A stretch of DNA of 64,000 nt from Xanthomonas sp. 10-10 (GTDB lineage Bacteria > Pseudomonadota > Gammaproteobacteria > Xanthomonadales > Xanthomonadaceae). A program made the position numbers and the translations under genes. The notes beneath the pieces are model-generated. The model searched no databases. It had not been told where the DNA came from and was given only the letters and a program-made list of their open reading frames with translations. Every line of letters begins with the position of its first letter. Within the stretch, counting starts at the first letter, position 1. This document shows positions 8,309 to 17,456 of this stretch, one piece after another. Location: NCBI RefSeq assembly GCF_040182365.1, contig NZ_CP144460.1, positions 5,076,935 through 5,140,934 of the forward strand, read 5' to 3'.

Positions 8309-9016
8309 TCAGCCGGCGTCCATGCCGACGCCAGCACCCGCCGCGGCTGCGGACAGACGCATGTGCCGGCGCGCGGCATTGGCGATGGCGCTCCCCACCT
8401 TGTGGATCAGCAACGGCACCACCCAACTGGCCCATAGCAGCGCCGCGATCGTGCCCGGCGACGGCGCAATGCCGGCCCCCACCGCCGCATAGAGCGCGAT
8501 GCGAAATATCACTGGCGCCAGGGTCACCAGATATGCCCGTACCATCCAGCGCCGGTGCTGGCCAACCTGCCCGCGGCGGATGGCCACCAGGCCGACGGAG
8601 GCCACCACCAGCCACGCCACTTCCGTCGCCGCGAAGGCCACGCGGATGACCATCGGCGCTGGCGAGCTGGCGATCAACCCGGTGGCGCCAAGCATCGCCA
8701 CCAGCATGCCGACGAAATACGCACGCCCGACCCAGCGGTGCACCCATGCGTGCCTGCGCCAGCGTTGCGTGGCGAACTGCAGCGTGCCCAGTGCGATGCC
8801 GGCGGCGCCGCCACCCAGATGGCACCACAGCCAGCCACGCCGGGTAAGGAACATCGCGTAGGCCGGCGACTCCAGCGCGGCGTACTTCAGGTACACGTGA
8901 CGCACGAACTCGGCCGCGAATGCGGCCAGCGCAAGCCACAGCAGCGCCCACGCCACGCGAGTGACCGGCCTGCCGCCAGCAACCGCAACACCGTCGCGCA
9001 TTGGATCGACCCGCAT
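8309..9016 (-). CDS. DUF2306-type integral membrane protein
   Basis: The 235-residue protein has about seven hydrophobic helices. The pattern (a helix ending W-C-H-L-G-G-G, then L-G-T-L-Q-F, W-V-H-R-W-V-G-R-A-Y, and Q-H-R-R-W-M-V-R-A-Y) is typical of DUF2306 membrane proteins, whose conserved histidines may bind heme or metal. The ATG at 9016 is chosen because AAGGAG lies just upstream; the GTG at 9055 has no such site. It converges with the secreted-protein gene before it. The physiological role is unknown. Confidence 0.8.
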   Translation of the reverse strand: MRVDPMRDGVAVAGGRPVTRVAWALLWLALAAFAAEFVRHVYLKYAALESPAYAMFLTRRGWLWCHLGGGAAGIALGTLQFATQRWRRHAWVHRWVGRAYFVGMLVAMLGATGLIASSPAPMVIRVAFAATEVAWLVVASVGLVAIRRGQVGQHRRWMVRAYLVTLAPVIFRIALYAAVGAGIAPSPGTIAALLWASWVVPLLIHKVGSAIANAARRHMRLSAAAAGAGVGMDAG

Positions 9017-9117
9017 GCCCCGCTCCTTCGGCCAGCCGGCTCTCGGCAGCGGCACGCTAGCATGGACACGCCGCGGGAGCGCTGGCGCAGATCCTGGGAG
9101 CGATGCGGGACGAAGGC

Positions 9118-9432
9118 TTACGCGTGCCGCTGCACGTCATGCGGCACCGGGTCCCGCCACTCGCCGCCGAGCCGCTGCTCATAGATTTCGTCCACGACAC
9201 TGCGCGCTGCACGGGCGGCATTGAAGATGCTCTCGCCCAGAACCGACAAGCTGGTGGCATCCAGTGGCTTGCCGCTGCACACCGCCACCATGTCGCTCTG
9301 CGCAGTGATCGTGCGCAGCAGCGTGTGGAACTGGTCGATCTGGTGCAGGGTGACGCCAAAGGTGAAGGGCTCTGCGTGCGGTTGCAGCTTGGCTGCTGGC
9401 GTAGCTGTCTTGCGGGTTTTCGAAGTCGTCAT
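9118..9432 (-). CDS. Small protein of unknown function divergent from an XRE regulator
   Basis: The 104-residue product has a basic, Thr/Lys/Ala-rich N-terminus and a helical body (F-G-V-T-L-H-Q-I-D-Q-F onward). No family was recognised. The ATG at 9432 has a GAGGA about 10 bases upstream. It is transcribed away from the XRE gene, with a near-palindrome between the two, so it may be a target of that regulator. Confidence 0.6.
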   Translation of the reverse strand: MTTSKTRKTATPAAKLQPHAEPFTFGVTLHQIDQFHTLLRTITAQSDMVAVCSGKPLDATSLSVLGESIFNAARAARSVVDEIYEQRLGGEWRDPVPHDVQRHA

Positions 9433-9480
9433 GGCATCCGTCCTCGACGTGAGCGGACGAGATATCCGCCGCACGAATTT

Positions 9481-9510
9481 ATCCCTTTTTCAGATATTTG
9501 AAAAGGGGAT
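9481..9510. promoter_or_regulatory. Near-perfect 30-bp palindrome, candidate operator of the XRE regulator
   Basis: The two 15-base halves match at 13 of 15 positions. The element lies between two divergent genes, 10 bases before the GTG of the XRE gene. Position, symmetry and AT-rich centre fit an operator bound by a dimeric helix-turn-helix repressor. The same AAAAGGGGA also serves as the apparent ribosome-binding site of the XRE gene. Confidence 0.55.
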
Positions 9511-9519
9511 ATAGCTTTA

Positions 9520-9789
9520 GTGCGGCCTATCCACGTTGCCGCCATGCCAACCAAGTCAATCCATAAAGACCATTACGACATCTTGCTGCAGCAACTGCGC
9601 GAGCTTCGCCTCGCCGCTGGGCTGACGCAGGTGGCCCTAAGCGCAGCGCTCAAGCGTCCACAGTCGTACGTGAGCGACGTTGAGCGAGGCAGTCGCCGGA
9701 TGGATCTGCTCCAGTTGCGGAATTTCTGCAATGCATGCGGAACCTCGCTTACCAAGTTCGTTACCGAGTTCGAGAAGGAACTGAAGTAA
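9520..9789 (+). CDS. XRE-family helix-turn-helix regulator
   Basis: The 89-residue product is essentially one Cro/C1-type DNA-binding domain: L-R-L-A-A-G-L-T-Q-V-A-L-S-A-A-L forms helices 1-2, and R-P-Q-S-Y-V-S-D-V-E-R-G-S-R-R the recognition helix and the family's E-x-G motif. A GTG at 9520 with AAAAGGGG upstream is the likelier start; an ATG eight codons in has no binding site. It probably represses itself and the divergent gene through the palindrome at 9481-9510. It could also be an antitoxin-type regulator, but no toxin is adjacent. Confidence 0.85.
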   Translation: MRPIHVAAMPTKSIHKDHYDILLQQLRELRLAAGLTQVALSAALKRPQSYVSDVERGSRRMDLLQLRNFCNACGTSLTKFVTEFEKELK

Positions 9790-9819
9790 CCCACCGGGAC
9801 AGTGCGTGTTGCTTCGTTC

Positions 9820-10710
9820 CTAGTTATTCGGCCCGACCGTCGCTGTAAAACCCCGCGGCTCACCGGTGATCGGGTCATCGAACGCCAACGTATGCGCGAA
9901 CAACTGTAGCGGCCGCTCTGGATCATCGGGCCGCTGATCTTCCAGTTCTGGATAGAAACGGTCATGCAGGATCGGCGCGCCCAGCGCGGCCATATGCACG
10001 CGCAATTGGTGCTTGCGCCCGGTGACCGGCTCCAGGCGGTACGTCCACGTGTCTACGCTGCGTGCGACCACATCGATCACCGTCTCGCTGTTCGGCTCAC
10101 CCACGCCCTCGCGCATGCGGAAGAACGGCTCGCCCGGCTCCAGCCGGCTGCGATGCACATACGGAAACGTCAGCCCCGGCAGCGGTGGTGCGACTGCCAG
10201 ATAGTGCTTGCGGATGCGTCGCTCGCGGAACAGCGCCTGGTAAATCCCGCGCGTGGCCGGGTTGGCAGAGAACAAAACCAATCCGGCAGTGTCGCGATCG
10301 ATGCGGTGCAGCGGCACCAATGCGGGGTTATCGAAGCGCCGCACCAAACGGGTCAACAGCGTCTGGTGCACGTAGGCACCGGCTGGCACCACGGGCAGGA
10401 AATGCGGCTTGCAAGCCACGACAATATGCGTGTCGGCATGCAACACCGTTTCCGTTGCCGCGATGATTGGCTCATCCGCGACCTCGCGGAAGTAATAGAT
10501 CTCCGCACCAAGCCGATACGGCGCAGCGATATCCAATGCCTGCTGCTGCGCATCCAGTACGCGCCCACGCGCGAAGCGATCACGCCACGTGTCAGCACCA
10601 ACGACCGGAAAGCACGCACACAGCGCCTCCCACACCGTGTGCCACGGGCCGGACGGGAGCTGGAACTGGCTGGCAGGAGTGCCATCGAGGGTCGGGCGAG
10701 GAGCAGACAT
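9820..10710 (-). CDS. RluA-family 23S/tRNA pseudouridine synthase
   Basis: The 296-residue protein carries the RluA catalytic motif H-R-I-D-R-D-T-A-G at 135-143, with Asp138 as the catalytic aspartate, and the downstream L-x-P-V-T-G-R-K-H-Q-L-R-V-H-M segment that shapes the active site. It isomerises uridine to pseudouridine in rRNA or tRNA; the exact site cannot be told. There is no S4 domain. The ATG at 10710 begins where similarity to the family starts; an in-frame extension to 10923 lacks family features. Confidence 0.88.
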   Translation of the reverse strand: MSAPRPTLDGTPASQFQLPSGPWHTVWEALCACFPVVGADTWRDRFARGRVLDAQQQALDIAAPYRLGAEIYYFREVADEPIIAATETVLHADTHIVVACKPHFLPVVPAGAYVHQTLLTRLVRRFDNPALVPLHRIDRDTAGLVLFSANPATRGIYQALFRERRIRKHYLAVAPPLPGLTFPYVHRSRLEPGEPFFRMREGVGEPNSETVIDVVARSVDTWTYRLEPVTGRKHQLRVHMAALGAPILHDRFYPELEDQRPDDPERPLQLFAHTLAFDDPITGEPRGFTATVGPNN

Positions 10711-11423
10711 GGCGACAGCAGAAGCGCACTCAAGCAGATGGGCTGGGATCGTACCTTGTCGCGTCGATTCTCTCCGCAGCGATGCATCGGCTCTACGATC
10801 CGAGGAGGAGACTCTCGAGCGACACCCGTTACATGCGTTATCGAAAGCGCGCACGTCATTCACCACCGTAGCTTGGCTCACCGCATCGATACGCTGCGTG
10901 CAATTGAAGTCATGGACGCACAAGCGATCTCAAGCTTTGACGTGAAGGTCGGGCTTTTTTTGCATACACATACATCGCGCTGAGAGTTGATGGCACGTTG
11001 ATCGCAGTGGTAGGCATCATCTGCTGACAAAACACGCTCCAGTGGCTATGTTCGAACCTGGAACTGGGGAAGTGGGTATGGACGCAGAAGAAAACCGAGC
11101 GGAGTTGAAGCGTCCGCCGCGGTGTCGTGGCCGCTAGGCCTCGGAGGGAGTCGTTGCTTATCTACTGGTGCGCTACGGCATCGGCTGGAGGTTCGCTCAC
11201 CAGGGCGGAGCGCTGTCGCAAGGTATTGCCCAATCGAATGGAATGTTCCCGCCATTTGAGTGGATTATTCTCAGCATCTGCTAGCTCACCGCGCTTATCT
11301 CGTACCTCGACGCCAGCTATCGGCATTGCTTTTCTGGAAGCTTTGGCGCCTTATTCAAATAGAGATGGCACGGATCTGCCAGTAGGCACACTTAATTAAA
11401 GTAATCATTGGGCGGGGTGCAGG
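10711..11423. other. Intergenic region at the left side of the defence insert
   Basis: No convincing gene is seen in about 700 bases. Base composition falls from the GC-rich background toward the intermediate composition of the nuclease gene that follows, with a T-run near 10955 and an AT-rich block at 11340-11410. The left border of the inserted defence genes probably lies here. No tRNA or direct repeat marking an attachment site was recognised. Confidence 0.5.
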
Positions 11424-13730
11424 ATGTACTTGAAAAAGCTGGCTTTACGCAATTTTAGGCGGCTTAACAACGTTGTTATTGACCTTGCCTCAGACATCTC
11501 AATCTTCGTTGGCTCCAACAACAGCGGCAAGACATCTGTTGGCCACGCGTTACAGTTGTTTAGTGGCCGCGGCCGCTTCAACATTCATGACTTTAGCTCC
11601 GAGCTTTGGCCTGACATAATTTCGTACGGCGAAAGCGACGGACTCGACATGGGCAAGCTTCCCACAATCGAGCTTGACATTTGGTTTGAAATAGGAAAAG
11701 ACGATATTCATCGCGTAGTTGATCTGCTTCCCAGCATATCTTGGCAAGGCAACTTGGTTGGGATGCGCGTTATTTATGCGCCGATCAACCCAACAGCGAC
11801 ACATACACGCTATACGGGAGTGAGGCAGCACGCACTAGAAGCGACACCTCAGAGAGAGGATGGAGCGCCGACTTATGACCCATCTCCCCGTAACCTCAAA
11901 GATTTTCTTCGCGATTGGCTTCATGCTGAATATGAGATTAGATACTTTGTTCTTGATCACGCGAAATTTGATCCCAGCATGGTCGCCATTGACGGCTATG
12001 TTCCATCACCTCTGAGCGGAAAAGAGCATAGCGGTAGGGATATTCTGAAGAACCTTCTCCAAGTCGACTTCCTGAATGCCCAGCGGCATCTTTCCGATGG
12101 TCAAGGTGGCTCGCGCTCGGAGGAACTCTCGCGTGTGCTTAGTCGCTTTTATGAGCGCAACCTTGAACAGAAGGGCAACGACATCGAAGCTTTGAGCGCG
12201 CTGGCAGCATCTGAGGTTTCGCTCAATAAGCATCTCGAGAGCGTGTTCGAACCGACGCTGAAGAGCCTTTCCAAGCTCGGTTATCCAGGCCTAACCAACC
12301 CGCGAATGATGATCCGCTCTGCACTCGACCCAGCGCAGATCATGAGCGGGCGTGAAGGCGCCGTAGTGCATTACGCACTAGGCGCTGATGATGGCAATCC
12401 AGACCCACCGACGTTGCCGGACAGGTACAACGGTCTGGGCTTCAAGAATTTGATCTTCATGGTGGTGGAACTCCTCGATCTCCATGCTCAGTGGCTGGCA
12501 ATCGAGGAAGATCGTCCACCTGTCCACTTGATCTTCATCGAGGAGCCGGAGGCGCATCTCCACGCACAGCTACAGCAGGCTTTCATCCGAAAGGTGATGG
12601 ATATCCTTGCACTCAGCGATGAAGACAAAAAGCACCAAACAAGCCAGATTGTTGTTACAACCCACTCTACTCATATCCTCTATGAGCGAGGCTTCCGTCC
12701 AATACGCTACTTTCGGCGAAGCCGTGAACAGAACGCGGCGACTTCTGAAATTCTCAATCTCTCTGTGTTCTATGACAGCGCCAAGCCAGATGATCGCACC
12801 TTCCTTGAGCGCTATCTTAAGCTCGCTCACTGCGACCTGTTCTTCGCAGACGGCGCCGTACTTGTGGAAGGCAACGTGGAAAGGTTGCTCTTGCCGCAAA
12901 TGATTGAGAAGTCCGCACCTAGGCTGCAGTCAACCTACCTCACAGTGTTAGAGATCGGCGGAGCCTTCGGTCACCGATTCAAGTCCCTGATCGACTTCCT
13001 CGGCCTTACCAGCCTAATCATTACCGATCTGGATAGCGTGTTTGGCCCAGTAACACCCGCTAGCGTAGAAGCCGTCGCTGCTATACCACCGGTGCCAAGC
13101 GCCGAAGAAGCTCAGGATGATGATGAGGAGGACGACGGAGAAGACGACGAAGACACCCCAGAAGCAGCAGCAAAGCCTGGAAAGGCGTGCATCGCAAGCC
13201 ACACAGGTGCTGCAACCTCTAATCAAACGCTGATTCAGTGGCTCCCAAAGTTTGACACAGTGGCTGCTCTCTGGCAGGCGACGCTTGAACAGAAGACTCA
13301 GGCGAGAACAGTGGATGGTGACGCTCTAGTGCGGGTGGCTTATCAGTGCCAAACCGAAGTCACCTGGGGCAAAGAAACTCAGAAACTTGCAGGGCGCACC
13401 TTGGAGGAGGCGTTCGCGCTCGAGAACCTCCAGTGGTCCCAGAACAAAGATCGCAGATCGCTTGGCCTTCGCATTCCAAAGGCCAGTGACAAGGATCTGA
13501 GTACACTCGCTGATCGCCTTCACAAGCGGGTTCAGAGCAAGAGCTTCAGCAAGACCGACTTTGCACTTGGCTTGCTAGCAGAAGAGCCGAATAAATGGTT
13601 GGTACCCGCTTACATCGCTGAAGGGCTTACCTGGCTCGAGAACCAGATCGCTCCACCAGAGGTACACAACGGTCACCCCGATGGCAACGAACCCCAGCCC
13701 GTCCCTATCCCTCTCGAAGAGGCGGTGTAG
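11424..13730 (+). CDS. OLD-family ATPase/TOPRIM nuclease, Gabija GajA-like
   Basis: The 768-residue protein combines an N-terminal ATPase (Walker A G-S-N-N-S-G-K-T-S at 30-38; a Walker B-like I-E-E-P-E-A-H-L-H near 372-382) with a C-terminal TOPRIM nuclease (V-E-G with Glu482; D-L-D with Asp535 and Asp537). This is the architecture of class 2 OLD nucleases, whose genes sit beside UvrD-like helicases. In Gabija the GajA nuclease cuts DNA when nucleotide pools fall and works with GajB. The product is longer than the founding GajA (about 580 residues); part of the excess is a strongly acidic insert at about 563-578. The helicase gene starts two bases after the stop. Codon use is less GC-rich than in flanking genes. 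Confidence 0.85.
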   Translation: MYLKKLALRNFRRLNNVVIDLASDISIFVGSNNSGKTSVGHALQLFSGRGRFNIHDFSSELWPDIISYGESDGLDMGKLPTIELDIWFEIGKDDIHRVVDLLPSISWQGNLVGMRVIYAPINPTATHTRYTGVRQHALEATPQREDGAPTYDPSPRNLKDFLRDWLHAEYEIRYFVLDHAKFDPSMVAIDGYVPSPLSGKEHSGRDILKNLLQVDFLNAQRHLSDGQGGSRSEELSRVLSRFYERNLEQKGNDIEALSALAASEVSLNKHLESVFEPTLKSLSKLGYPGLTNPRMMIRSALDPAQIMSGREGAVVHYALGADDGNPDPPTLPDRYNGLGFKNLIFMVVELLDLHAQWLAIEEDRPPVHLIFIEEPEAHLHAQLQQAFIRKVMDILALSDEDKKHQTSQIVVTTHSTHILYERGFRPIRYFRRSREQNAATSEILNLSVFYDSAKPDDRTFLERYLKLAHCDLFFADGAVLVEGNVERLLLPQMIEKSAPRLQSTYLTVLEIGGAFGHRFKSLIDFLGLTSLIITDLDSVFGPVTPASVEAVAAIPPVPSAEEAQDDDEEDDGEDDEDTPEAAAKPGKACIASHTGAATSNQTLIQWLPKFDTVAALWQATLEQKTQARTVDGDALVRVAYQCQTEVTWGKETQKLAGRTLEEAFALENLQWSQNKDRRSLGLRIPKASDKDLSTLADRLHKRVQSKSFSKTDFALGLLAEEPNKWLVPAYIAEGLTWLENQIAPPEVHNGHPDGNEPQPVPIPLEEAV

Positions 13731-13732
13731 AA

Positions 13733-15610
13733 ATGACAAGCCGAATCGGAAGTCCCGACACGCCGGCCGATCTAGAAGTCCGGGCGTGCCTTGATCGAGA
13801 GCCACCTCGCTCTTTCGTAGTGGTGGCGGGTGCGGGCTCGGGCAAAACTACTTCGCTCATCAAAGCGCTTGCTCACCTAGGCGAGACACGTGGACCTGCT
13901 CTACGTCGCGCCGGACAGAAGATCGCGTGCATTACCTATACCGAAGTGGCCGTGGGTGAAATATCGGAAGATGTAGGTGTCTCGCCTCTGTTCCAAATCT
14001 CTACCATCCACAGCTTCCTTTGGTCGATAGTTAGGCCATTCCATTCAGACATCCTTGTATGGGTTCAGGATCGCATCAAGGAGAAGATTGCAGAGCGGTG
14101 CGAACACTTCAATAAGCCGAGGACTCAGGAGAAGACCAAGGCCCGTCTTGAGCAGGAGATGGTCGATCTTGAGGCCGAACTTGCAGAAGTACATAAAGTT
14201 GAGAAGTTCGATTACGGAACCGGAAGTAGTTATGCCGAGGGCATCCTCGGCCATGACGACATATTGAAGCTCGCGCCGGCCTGCATCGTTGTGCGCCCCC
14301 TACTGAGACAGGTCATAGCGGCGCGCTTCCCCTACATTTTTGTTGATGAGAGTCAGGACACCCATCCGGACGTTGTCATGGCACTGCAGACCATTGCCGC
14401 TGAGCATCCGGAGCTGTGCGTTGGCTTCTTCGGAGATCCAATGCAACGGATCTACATGGGCGGAGCTGGTCCCATCGAGCTCGGCGAAGACTGGTCGGAG
14501 ATTACCAAGCCCGAGAACTTCAGGTGTCCGAGAGCAGTGCTCGACGTCATCAATGCTATCAGAGCCGAAGGCGACGGGCTGGAACAAACTCGTGGCCGGA
14601 CTCGAATGGTGGATGGCCATGAGCAGCCGGTGGAAGGGACCAGCAATCTTTTCGTCCTGCCGTCCGACGGAGATCGAACTGCATGCCTAATGGCCGTCAG
14701 GCAATGGCTTTCTGAGCAGACAGATGACACGCAGTGGCTAAATGATGTGCGCGAAAGCGATGTGCGCCTGCTCGTACTGGTTCACCGCATGGCAGCGAGC
14801 CGCCTCGGCTTCCCTAGCCTGTACGCCGCACTCAATGATCGCGCGCCAATGAGTCTGAGTGAGGGTCTCAGCGATGGAACCGCTTGGCCACTACGGCCCT
14901 TCGTTCAACACATTCTTCCGCTCGTTGTCTCAGAGCAAGCGGGCGAAAATTTCAATGTCATTTCCATCTTGCGCAGTGTGAGTCCGAAACTCGAGCCGGA
15001 CCGGTTAAGTGGACAAGATACTGCGACTGTCCTCAGTGACCTACAGCAAGCGGTTCGAACGCTTGTCGAGCTGCTTGCGGAAGGCTCACAGGCAACTATT
15101 TTGGACGTCCTTAAACATGTGCGTGATAGCGAGCTGCTTAGACTCGACGATCGATTCGACGCGCATCTAGCCGACGATCCGCAGAACAACCACACTAGTG
15201 GCTACGACAACGTTCAAGCCTTCATAGCCTGTGGAATACAAAATCTGTGGGCCTATCAACGTTATTTTTCCGAAGAATCACCCTTCGCTACCCATCACGG
15301 CGTCAAAGGTGCGCAGTTCGAGCGCGTCCTGGTTGTAATCGATGACGATGAGGCTAACTACCGGCAGTACTCTTACGGCAAATACTTTGGCTATACGCCC
15401 CTGTCGGAGAATGACGATGAACACATTGCTGCAGGCGAAGAATCTGTGCTTGATCGAACACGAAGACTTTTCTACGTTTGCTGCTCACGTGCGACTAAAG
15501 ACTTGGCAGTGGTGATCTTTGTTCCCAACGTTGAAGTGGCACGAGCAGCGATCATTGAAAAAAAGCTTTTCCCTCAAAACGTGATCCGAGGAGCCGAGCT
15601 TCTTGGGTAG
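13733..15610 (+). CDS. UvrD/Rep-like helicase, Gabija GajB-like
   Basis: The 625-residue protein has superfamily 1 helicase motifs: Walker A G-A-G-S-G-K-T-T at 33-40, Walker B F-V-D-E-S-Q-D-T near 202-209, an F-G-D-P-M-Q-R-I motif III and a C-terminal F-Y-V-C-C-S-R-A-T-K motif VI. It begins two bases after the OLD-nuclease gene and is surely translated with it. In Gabija systems GajB senses DNA ends or single strands and activates GajA. Its length (GajB is nearer 500) and the long upstream nuclease suggest a divergent branch. A housekeeping helicase is unlikely given the partner and the composition. Confidence 0.85.
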   Translation: MTSRIGSPDTPADLEVRACLDREPPRSFVVVAGAGSGKTTSLIKALAHLGETRGPALRRAGQKIACITYTEVAVGEISEDVGVSPLFQISTIHSFLWSIVRPFHSDILVWVQDRIKEKIAERCEHFNKPRTQEKTKARLEQEMVDLEAELAEVHKVEKFDYGTGSSYAEGILGHDDILKLAPACIVVRPLLRQVIAARFPYIFVDESQDTHPDVVMALQTIAAEHPELCVGFFGDPMQRIYMGGAGPIELGEDWSEITKPENFRCPRAVLDVINAIRAEGDGLEQTRGRTRMVDGHEQPVEGTSNLFVLPSDGDRTACLMAVRQWLSEQTDDTQWLNDVRESDVRLLVLVHRMAASRLGFPSLYAALNDRAPMSLSEGLSDGTAWPLRPFVQHILPLVVSEQAGENFNVISILRSVSPKLEPDRLSGQDTATVLSDLQQAVRTLVELLAEGSQATILDVLKHVRDSELLRLDDRFDAHLADDPQNNHTSGYDNVQAFIACGIQNLWAYQRYFSEESPFATHHGVKGAQFERVLVVIDDDEANYRQYSYGKYFGYTPLSENDDEHIAAGEESVLDRTRRLFYVCCSRATKDLAVVIFVPNVEVARAAIIEKKLFPQNVIRGAELLG

Positions 15611-15833
15611 CCGTGCCTACTGGTGGCGTTGCCTTCCGTTCTACGGCCATTAATCGAGTCAAGCTAAATTATTATAAATTAATGATTTTGAAAATCGATC
15701 TTTCATTGACACGAACCGCGCTTAGATTTGAGCCAATGCTACCAAAAAGGACCGCCTCCGTTATCGTCCACCTATTCCTTAAGGTCTGCGTGAACCATGA
15801 AGTGCGCCCTGACACGACTCAAGATTTTGCTGG

Positions 15834-17276
15834 CTAAAATCTCACTTGGGCCCCAACAGCATACCTTATAACCGGACTATCAAGTTTATTCAGAAAAATC
15901 TTCATATTCACTACGCGTGTGGTTGGATCCCTATTTTCAATCCATTCAAAGCAGCGCAGGAATATATTCCATACGAACCAAACATCTACGTCGCCACCTT
16001 GGATTGGAATATTGAATTCCCCCGTTATAACAACCCCTGCCTTCATGTATTCGAAGCTACACCTGACAGAGTTTTTCTCCGAAACTGCTTTTATGGAATG
16101 GGTTGGATTATAGGCCCAGATTCCAACCTCAGCAATAAATAACTCTAAGCCATTGGCTGTCGCTTCTATCCTAGTTGTGGCAGCTAATTGTTCGTGCTCC
16201 TTGCATAGACCAATGGAGTCGCGAAGAGTCTTTAAGCAGAGTCGAGTCGAAGCCACCGTAGTCGGAACACTTAGATCAATAACCAGCGCAGCTTTCCCAT
16301 CGAGTCTTCTTGTTGAAACTCGGACACTTGTTTCAAATCCAGCACCGATTGAAATATCTCTAAATTTTTTGAGAACATCGGGGTTGTATATGTCATTTAT
16401 TGATTCAGATAAAACAATTTCCCCAACTACTAGACTTAGAAATCTTGCCGGTGCTTCATACTCTTGTTGCTTGTTTGGATTCCACCTGTGTGGATTTTTG
16501 AATGAGTGATGACGCAAACTGCCCCGCAGCATCACAAGGATTTTTATCTTTTCATACAAACTTGTGTCCACTTCAAACAATTTTTGAATATGCTTTGAAG
16601 ATTTGATTTGATCTATCTTTTCCGCCCCTTGAAGCCTAGCTATCACATCAGAGAGAGACCCGACGAATTTCGGGGCTTGAGACAATATTTTCGTCTGTAT
16701 TTCATTACCGGTCTTTCCATCACAGTAACGAGTCTCAATGAAAAGATACAGATTATTGTAAGCATCCACATGTCGCCCGGCCGCATAAGCAATTCGCCCC
16801 TCGCGGAAATGCGATGCTGACTCGACTCTTACTTTATCAACGGAATCAACTAAGAATGCTCTTCCTATTTGCTCAAAGTCTAAAGATGCGTTTAGGGCCT
16901 CTCCACGTGAGCCGCGAAAAGATTTTATTGCGATTTTTCCGTCTTCGGCAGTATTTTCCGCGCGAAACCTTATCTCGTGACTGTCAAAATCCAAATCGAA
17001 TATCTGCTGGCCTGAAATTACTGCCTGCCAATCCATTAGCCTCTCTATAGCAGCTGTTACATACGCACCTCCATTAATATTTATTTTAGGAGGATGCCCA
17101 AAAGATTCATCTATAAGCGGCGCATTCTCAATTCCGACATTCGAGTATGAAATGCAAACCTTCTTTACAACTCGACCCTCGCACTCAATGAATAACGAAA
17201 TATCGCCAACCCTCACCGGCCAACTTTCCATTAATTCAACATAATTTTTAACGTCAAACGCGACTGTTATAAGCAT
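15834..17276 (-). CDS. AT-rich unknown protein with a HEPN-like R-x4-H motif
   Basis: This 480-residue protein is convergent with the helicase gene and strongly AT-rich. No family is recognised with confidence. The middle region (about 155-290) is helical and reads like a HEPN domain: F-R-E-G-R-I-A-Y, D-A-Y-N-N-L-Y-L-F-I-E, then L-R-G-S-L-R-H-H-S-F with Arg251 and His256 in R-x4-H spacing. HEPN proteins with this motif are often RNases in defence or toxin systems. Residues 1-150 and 300-480 are predicted mostly beta and could be sensing domains. A defence role beside the Gabija-like pair is an inference; the motif alone is short enough to arise by chance. Confidence 0.75.
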   Translation of the reverse strand: MLITVAFDVKNYVELMESWPVRVGDISLFIECEGRVVKKVCISYSNVGIENAPLIDESFGHPPKININGGAYVTAAIERLMDWQAVISGQQIFDLDFDSHEIRFRAENTAEDGKIAIKSFRGSRGEALNASLDFEQIGRAFLVDSVDKVRVESASHFREGRIAYAAGRHVDAYNNLYLFIETRYCDGKTGNEIQTKILSQAPKFVGSLSDVIARLQGAEKIDQIKSSKHIQKLFEVDTSLYEKIKILVMLRGSLRHHSFKNPHRWNPNKQQEYEAPARFLSLVVGEIVLSESINDIYNPDVLKKFRDISIGAGFETSVRVSTRRLDGKAALVIDLSVPTTVASTRLCLKTLRDSIGLCKEHEQLAATTRIEATANGLELFIAEVGIWAYNPTHSIKAVSEKNSVRCSFEYMKAGVVITGEFNIPIQGGDVDVWFVWNIFLRCFEWIENRDPTTRVVNMKIFLNKLDSPVIRYAVGAQVRF

Positions 17277-17456
17277 GCTCTGACATCCTCTCCGTTAATT
17301 TTCCCGCGGTAAAATTATTTAAGTGCTGACACTCGTGACGATGGCAACCTTCGTGACGCTCTGGCAGGATATTAATGCGACTCATAAGTTTTGAAATGTG
17401 TCTTTGAACGGACGGCTAGATTGTGAGCTGCCTGCGTGGGACATATCACTTTAACT

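Noticed and set aside
11127..11399. Plus-strand frame of 90 codons before the OLD-nuclease gene
   Set aside because: No ribosome-binding site and no domain-like pattern; it looks like background in the intergenic region.
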